DNA of 64,000 bases, taken from the NCBI GenBank assembly GCA_034509925.1, contig CM067536.1, forward strand, positions 5,465,501 through 5,529,500, in the 5' to 3' direction. Position numbers and translations under genes: made by a program. Shown in pieces: positions 58,301 through 64,000 of this stretch (within the stretch, counting starts at the first letter, position 1; each line of letters begins with the position of its first letter). Origin of the DNA: Hirudinaria manillensis (lineage: Eukaryota; Annelida; Clitellata; Hirudinida; Hirudinidae). The notes below the pieces were generated by a model. The model did not search any database, had not been told where the DNA came from, and saw only the letters and a list, made by a program, of their open reading frames with translations.

Positions 58301-58992
58301 TCATATCTTAAAGATTGGACCATTAATGACATTCAGATCTACATAGTATTATATATATTATATTCATATTTAAATTAATCTTCATTCTAAATTTTGGCGT
58401 TAAAGGCGTTCAGTTATTCCTAATATTATTATATATTAATTTCATAATTTAAAGATTGGGGAGAGAGAGAGTGAATAAAAGAGAGAGGGAGTCCATAATG
58501 TGGCTTGCATGTCCCAATACGAGGCCGTGCTGTTGCTACAATCAATAAGTTCACTGGTTCATTCATGACCTTCAATCCTTCTTCCGTCTTTCATTAAAAA
58601 TGTTTTTTTTTTTCATTTTTGAATTTATGTCTTCTTTATTTCGAATTTTAGCGATTTTAAAACGATAAATAAAAGTTTTAATTTTTACCTCGATTAAAAG
58701 AGCTGGTAATATTCATTTCATTTTATGTTTTCTTTTTAATTAATAATTGGTTGCCATAGAAACAAAGATGCTGAACGTTTGACAGCAAGGCAATGCTGGC
58801 ATAAACCATTGCTTATAATATTCTATAATTTACCTCCTTTTCATTAAAGACGCATCGGTGACAGAAGGTTGTCGGAATTTTTATTAATTTGTAAAATTCG
58901 AAACTTTTTGTTACTCAGTCAGTGGGAAAGGACTTAACTATAGTTGTGACGAGGAAGTCAAACATTAACTCTAAGACTAACCGAATAATTAT

Positions 58993-59024
58993 AATATTAA
59001 TAATAAATATTATTATTATTATTA
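58993..59024. repeat. AAT/ATT microsatellite
   Basis: Short AAT then ATT runs, nearly palindromic. Confidence 0.7.
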
Positions 59025-59600
59025 GTGTACAATACCAATAAAAGTAATAACAATAAAATCAGAAGTAACGGCACCATAAAGCTTAATAGTCTCTGGCTGT
59101 ACAATATGAACTCTTATATGAGCGATCATTAATCCTATAGCTTCCAAGCGATTGGACATTTAGAAGGATGCATGGCAGCTTAAGATGCATGAATGCACGA
59201 GAGGTGCATGGATGTACAAACTGTTAGGATGAGTGAATGAATGCATGTGTGTATGTAACTCGATGGGCTTGAATCTATTAACGATAAACTGTTTATATGA
59301 ACTGTTGTTACGAACTCCACGCAAAAAAGATGCTTGGACGGACAGACAGTACTTTACAAAATTAGTTGTACAGCTCGGTGCATGGATGCACGGATGAATG
59401 GTTGTACGGCACCATAATACACATCCTCTTCCACAGTCGTACATGTTCCTTTACGTCTCTTGCGCCGCGACTCGCGTTTGTTTATTTTCCTCATCTCATT
59501 GTACGCCTGGAAACGATGGAAATCTTTGCCGAGAACTTAAAAGAACATCTCATGGGGATATTTTCTTGAAAAGATGCTTCGTCGGCTTTACAATTGAAAC

Positions 59601-60039
59601 ATGGGAGACCAGGCTTTCAATCGACATTGTGACAATATCCCATTTAACAACAACAACAACAGCAACACAATAAACAATAATAATAACAACAACAACAGCA
59701 TTTACACCGTCTACAACAACAAGCACTTCAACGACAATATCAACAACTCGGATCCATCCTGTTTCATTTCAGAAGAGCAGGAATTTATCGAGCTTCTCCC
59801 AACGGCATCCTTTCTTTCTTCTGAGATTTATCCAGGAACTACGGCTGGAAACGATGCCGGAATACACAGACAGCAACAATACCATCACCAAGAGCAGCAA
59901 CATCAACAATTACAGCAACAACAATATCAACAACAGACTGACATTTCTTCTTCTTGCGCAAATTCCGAAGGAAAGGAGAGGCAATCGGCAGAACTTGTCG
60001 GAAGTGAATCTGCCAACGAATCAAACGGGAATGATTCAG
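59601..60039 (+). CDS. Unrecognised Asn/Gln-rich spliced gene, exon 1 (263-aa product)
   Basis: The model is 59601-60039, 61009-61259 and 62133-62234 (439 + 251 + 102 nt, 263 residues plus stop). An in-frame TGA lies two codons before the ATG, so this is the first possible start in the exon. Exon 1 encodes Asn runs (about residues 17-31), a short acidic segment (SEEQEFIELL), a His/Gln tract (about 89-112) and a Ser/Asn stretch, and ends at CAG|GTAAAT with one base carried over. Composition suggests a nuclear or regulatory protein, but no domain is recognised. The CAA and AAT runs look like expanded microsatellites within the coding sequence. Confidence 0.5.
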
Positions 60040-61008
60040 GTAAATTTGGCAAATGGTCATACTTTGTTGGGTAAATGATTACCTCTTGTAGTTAAACGAT
60101 TATATCTTACTGGTTGAATCAACCAAGCAATTAGATATTTAGTTAGTTGAAGGTGCAGTACGCCCAATAATAGGAATTTCACATTTTTTGCAAATTTCTC
60201 GACAAACTAAAAAATGAAATTTATTCAAATTTGGACATTACACCATTCTATCAGACACAAAACACCGTGTAAAATTTGACCTTCCTATGACTAATAAAAC
60301 TTGTAAATTGCATAAAAATGTATTAAATAGCAAAATCTTTGTTGCTGGTTTAACGAACATTATTCGAATGTTAGCAATAATTAAATGTAAATTTCTAACA
60401 ATGAAAAGATGAAAAGTAGTTTGTACTGACGTTTTAACTGTTAAACTCTGGTCTTGGTACGTTAATGAACTTTACAAAATAAGCGTCATTAATTAACAAT
60501 TTAATAAATTAAGGTTTTACAAAGCTTTTATTAGGTACCCTTCTAAGATTACATTTCATCAAATCATGTAAAAGATTGTCACTTTGCAACAGTTAACATT
60601 ATTTTAGCGTGTTGGAAGCCATTAAAACTAATCTGAACTGAACCGTTAACTGAATAATTACATTGAGTACCAATTCTTACATTATTCTTTGTGATGCTTT
60701 TATATTTCTGCTTGCATTTACACTAATTTTAATTATTTTTTTTACATGAAAAACTACTTAAACTTGGGTAAAATAAAAGTTTTATTATTAAGCATTAAGC
60801 AAATTTTCAACCACTTAAAAGATGTCTTCAGTACTTAGGTTTAGCAAATGTACTACTCTCCCATGTTTCCAAAAATATATATAACTCAAAATCAAGAAAT
60901 AGCGTGAGTTTGTTTGAAAAAATGGTATATTTGCAAATGACAGCTTTCAACAAAGCATCCCTACGTCTCATTCATTAAAAAAAAAACCTCCCAAAAATTT
61001 GAATCCAG
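60040..61008 (+). other. Intron 1 of the Asn/Gln-rich gene
   Basis: GTAAAT to CCAG, AT-rich. No feature of its own seen. Confidence 0.45.
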
Positions 61009-61259
61009 AATCAAAACCTCAATCTGCCTGGCTACGATGGTCTCACGAAAGGAGGGCATCCTATAAAAGACGAGTGGAAATACTGGAGCAGAGACATTTC
61101 CAGTTGAAGAACAATAGACTTTCATCTCCGGTCAGGAAGGCCAGACAGGAGAGCATCAGATTCGTTTCCCCCGAACTGAAAAATGTTCACCTGCAGGGTG
61201 TCGAATCTCCAATACCTGCGTGGACGTCCAACAACGGAGCCACCGCCACCGACGATGAT
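61009..61259 (+). CDS. Unrecognised Asn/Gln-rich gene, exon 2
   Basis: The acceptor ATCCAG at 61,003-61,008 supplies the phase needed to complete a Glu codon from exon 1. It encodes a basic, probably helical segment (SAWLRWSHERRASYKRR followed by VEILEQRHFQLK), then SSPVRKARQESIRFVSPELK and ESPIPAWTS. Base composition is clearly richer in GC than the flanks. It ends at GATGAT|GTTAGT, a weak donor, on a codon boundary. Confidence 0.5.
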
Positions 61260-61779
61260 GTTAGTGCTCTGTTTTCTTTGATTCTCAACTTAAAATTAGA
61301 CTTTATTATGACGCGTATTGGCCAATTGATCGAAGGAACACATAAATTATGTTTTGAAACATTCTGTTTTAGCCGATATTATTTGTGATTCATTTTTTAC
61401 AGTAATTGTATTTTATGAACAGCTATTTTAAACGTTAATCATTTTGAATTTTCTTCCAAAATGCCAGTATTTTAGGAGTTCAATATGTTCTTTGAATAAA
61501 ATTCAGTTCAAAACTCTACCTTTGGAAAGGTTTTCAAAAATTTAATGCTTTATTCAATTATATATTAATATTTATTTATTTCATCACAAGCATATATGCA
61601 AACAACATTTAATATGTTATTTATTCAACTATTAATTATAACTATATTATAGTTATAATATTAATCACTCATTAATTGTAATTTCATTTTTATCTTTCTC
61701 ACCGTAAAAATGTAAAAGTAATTTTCCATAAAATCTTCTATCGACCTTAACTCAAGTCCTTCAATCAGCAAATCATTAA

Positions 61780-61813
61780 ATATATATATATAAATATAAA
61801 TATAAATATATAT
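61780..61813. repeat. TA/TATAAA microsatellite
   Basis: TA dinucleotides followed by ATATAA units, inside the presumed intron 2. Confidence 0.75.
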
Positions 61814-62132
61814 CAAGCAAAACTTACTATTGAGACATTACATTAGGTTTGTAACACAATTATTTGGAAGCGTTTGTAAACTGTTATTGGTAGCTTTGGC
61901 AACTTAAGTCAACTACGACTCGGGGAAAAGTGTTCGCGAGCCATGAATTGTACAGATCTCGTCAAGCAACATGATCCTAAAAAAGTTTGATGTTAATGAT
62001 TTCAGAATAATTGAATATATGTTCTCATTTCTCAGAATATATTTAAATAATAATAATTTAAAGAACATATTACTGAATTTCTATATCGTCAACAAAAACA
62101 ACAACAACAACACAAGCAAAATACGATCTCAG

Positions 62133-62234
62133 ATTGCGAATAAACACATCACAGATGATGTGGAATCGCTAAAAAAGACAATCGATGCTGTTGCTTCTCT
62201 GAACGCCATCTTTGATTGTACGGATTCCCATTAA
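62133..62234 (+). CDS. Unrecognised Asn/Gln-rich gene, probable terminal exon
   Basis: Preceded by a CTCAG acceptor and in phase 0, matching exon 2. It encodes IANKHITDDVESLKKTIDAV and ASLNAIFDCTDSH, likely helical, then TAA. AATAAA at 62445 and 62459 could end the transcript. An alternative acceptor, CACAG, lies 22 bases downstream. Confidence 0.4.
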   Translation: MANKHITDDVESLKKTIDAVASLNAIFDCTDSH

Positions 62235-62595
62235 GCACGGGCGGAACGTGTTTCTTACTAATTGAATTCTCATTAAAAAGAAATGGATTTTTCATGGAAA
62301 TGACATTTTTTCGAGTACTCTTTCAAGCTAAGGTCGAGTGTGACGTTATTAAAGCAAAATAAGAAATGTTGACCATTAACCAAAAGATATTACTATTATA
62401 TTAATAATATTTTTTAATAACTAATATGGTAGTAATATTTTTTCAATAAATTGCTCGAAATAAATTCCCCTGGTTTAAAAATTTCGTTTAAAGTCATTAG
62501 CAATTTTGAGCAATCATTTGATCGTACAAGTTTCAGGCGTAAGTGGTTTGAAAGTAAAGTAATTTATGGCTTGTAAATTTTACCCATTTCGGCAG

Positions 62596-62650
62596 TGATA
62601 ATGATGATGATGACGGCGATGACGACGACGACGATGATGATGATGATGAT
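62596..62650. repeat. GAT/GAC microsatellite
   Basis: GAT and GAC triplets with few interruptions. Confidence 0.85.
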
Positions 62651-63309
62651 CTTCAAAATCATCAGTTATTCCTCTCGGCTGATGTTTTCGCTCTAAGAGG
62701 ATTCCTAGGCACACCCCTGCAAGCATCACTTCACAAATGTGCTGAGTCTTGAACAAATAGATTTCTCGACCTTAGGACATTTTCACACCAAATCCTCTCT
62801 TGAGATCTTCTCTCACTGCTTTCGCTTTCCGTTGGGTTTTTCCCGCGATAACTTTTTGTGTCTCCACGGAGTTGGAATTCTTTTTTTTTTCTGGCTTCTT
62901 TAATTGTTTCCCTCTTCAAGAGAACGTCAGTTCCATTCAACGTCTGCATTTTTTTCCCCGCGAAAACGACTTCTGCCAGGTCTCTGACCTCGATGCAACG
63001 AAGTGCATACTTTGTAAAATTTTGATGAGTTGATTTCAAGATTTGTTTTTTTTTTATTATTTCAATATATGTTTTAATTCACGCATAATTTATCGGCAGA
63101 ACAGCTTAATACAAATCATTTTTTTGTGATATATTAATAGCTTAATATTTAATGTGTATAATAAATCGATGACCTATTAAGATCACACTGCAGATATACA
63201 GAGATTAGCATCACCTGCTCTCACATGACTCGTGGTTTCTTAACCTTTGCCAGTGTTGTCATCATTTGGATTCTTAAAAATATCTTGCGGTGATGATAGT
63301 TATTATTCA

Positions 63310-63334
63310 GGTTGTTGTTGTTGTTTTTGTTGTT
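63310..63334. repeat. GTT microsatellite
   Basis: GTT units with one T-rich interruption. Confidence 0.75.
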
Positions 63335-63928
63335 ATATAATTATTTAATTCCTCGATAAATTGTTCTCTCCAGCGAAACATTTCTTGTAAAAGATAAGAA
63401 TGATTAAAGCAAAGCATGTTGTGACAGCAACGCGTGTAATGTCTTGCGAAACAATCGTGGCTTATGGAAATCAGGTTTTCATTCGCTCCATTTGCATCAC
63501 ATTGCTTCGTACTTCGCAGTGGATTTCAGAGAAGGAGGAGGATATTATTTCGACTTTTATACGTTTATTGCATTCTATATGCTTGTACATTCAAAATTCT
63601 TATTTATATTCTTATCCATAAGTATTCGGTTTTTCATTTTTGGCATTTTTGTCTTTCTCCGGTGACTTTTGATTTCTACCACGATTTGTAGTCTGAGCGG
63701 AAATATTTTTATCACGAATTCAAATTCATTTATTATTCATTTATTAATGAAAATGTTGGAAATTATGAAATTATGAATTCATTCAGAAATTTAAATCCTT
63801 CTTGAGATTAAAGAAAAAAACTTCTCAAACAAACTGAAATTGAATCTCGGCTTCTTTTCACACTTTTTTTTATTCTAATCCTCGGTTTTTGGCATTACCT
63901 TGTGAATTCAGTCAATATAAGGATAAAA

Positions 63929-64000
63929 GGATGGATGGATAGATAGATGAATGAATGAATGAACGAACGAATGAACGAACGAACGAATGAATGAATGAAT
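63929..64000. repeat. GGAT/GAAT/GAAC tetranucleotide repeat
   Basis: GGAT, then AGAT, then GAAT/GAAC units running to the window end. Confidence 0.85.

Larger units (their letters stand above)
56081..59600. other. AT-rich intergenic DNA with simple repeats
   Basis: No exon with supporting splice sites and no RNA gene recognised. It contains homopolymer runs and the microsatellites listed separately. Open frames here are short and low in complexity. Confidence 0.5.
62651..64000. other. AT-rich DNA without a supported gene
   Basis: Several open frames of 73-102 codons overlap on both strands, but none has a recognisable domain or supporting splice sites. Confidence 0.45.

Noticed and set aside
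62731-63039. 102-codon minus-strand frame
   Set aside because: Charged composition but no recognisable domain, and it overlaps equally long frames on the other strand. Not enough support.
48319-64000. Retrovirus-like or other capsid-bearing elements
   Set aside because: No reverse transcriptase, integrase or capsid-like frame and no long terminal repeats were seen.

Overview
The window looks like nuclear DNA of an animal, probably an invertebrate. It is AT-rich, has introns with GT/AG borders, many trinucleotide microsatellites and a short interstitial CCCTAA run, and it carries snRNA and snoRNA genes with metazoan-type structure. The sequence does not identify the species.

Region 1 (1 to about 48,318) is one large tandem array that continues off the left edge. 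The many short minus-strand reading frames in it are not protein genes. Read on the minus strand, the 316-bp repeat contains a recognisable U1 spliceosomal snRNA of about 147 nt: the 5' splice-site-pairing segment ACUUACCUG, a stem-loop I with a GAUCAAGAAG loop, a stem-loop III, the Sm site AAUUUUG and a UUCG-capped stem-loop IV. I count 85 full-length U1 copies and 2 fragments. Interspersed on the same strand are 15 full-length copies and 1 truncated copy of a 231-nt U3 snoRNA with its 5' domain and boxes B, C and D. The left half is a higher-order repeat of about 1.98 kb (U1-U1-U3-spacer) or 1.66 kb (U1-U3-spacer). To the right the number of U1 genes per U3 rises to 4, 5, 8 and finally 45 in a row (31.6-45.7 kb). 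The array ends in rearranged U1 and U3 fragments and a shortened spacer at 47.8-48.3 kb.

Region 2 (48.3-54.8 kb) holds a spliced plus-strand gene built from three exons whose phases agree (50,399-54,316). Its product is 164 aa and weakly resembles the C-terminal half of FAIM. Inside its second coding intron lies an intronless 307-aa ORF that is clearly a PUF60-type splicing factor with two RRMs but no C-terminal UHM domain; it is best explained as a nested retrocopy.

Region 3 (54.8-64 kb) is mostly AT-rich noncoding DNA with simple repeats. It contains one probable spliced plus-strand gene (59,601-62,234, three exons, 263 aa, Asn/Gln-rich N-terminus) that I do not recognise.

Most notable are the linked U1/U3 array itself, the short stem-loop II in every U1 copy with no U1A/SNF recognition loop, a promoter-like motif shared by the U1 and U3 genes, and the nested higher-order repeats that record recent unequal exchange.
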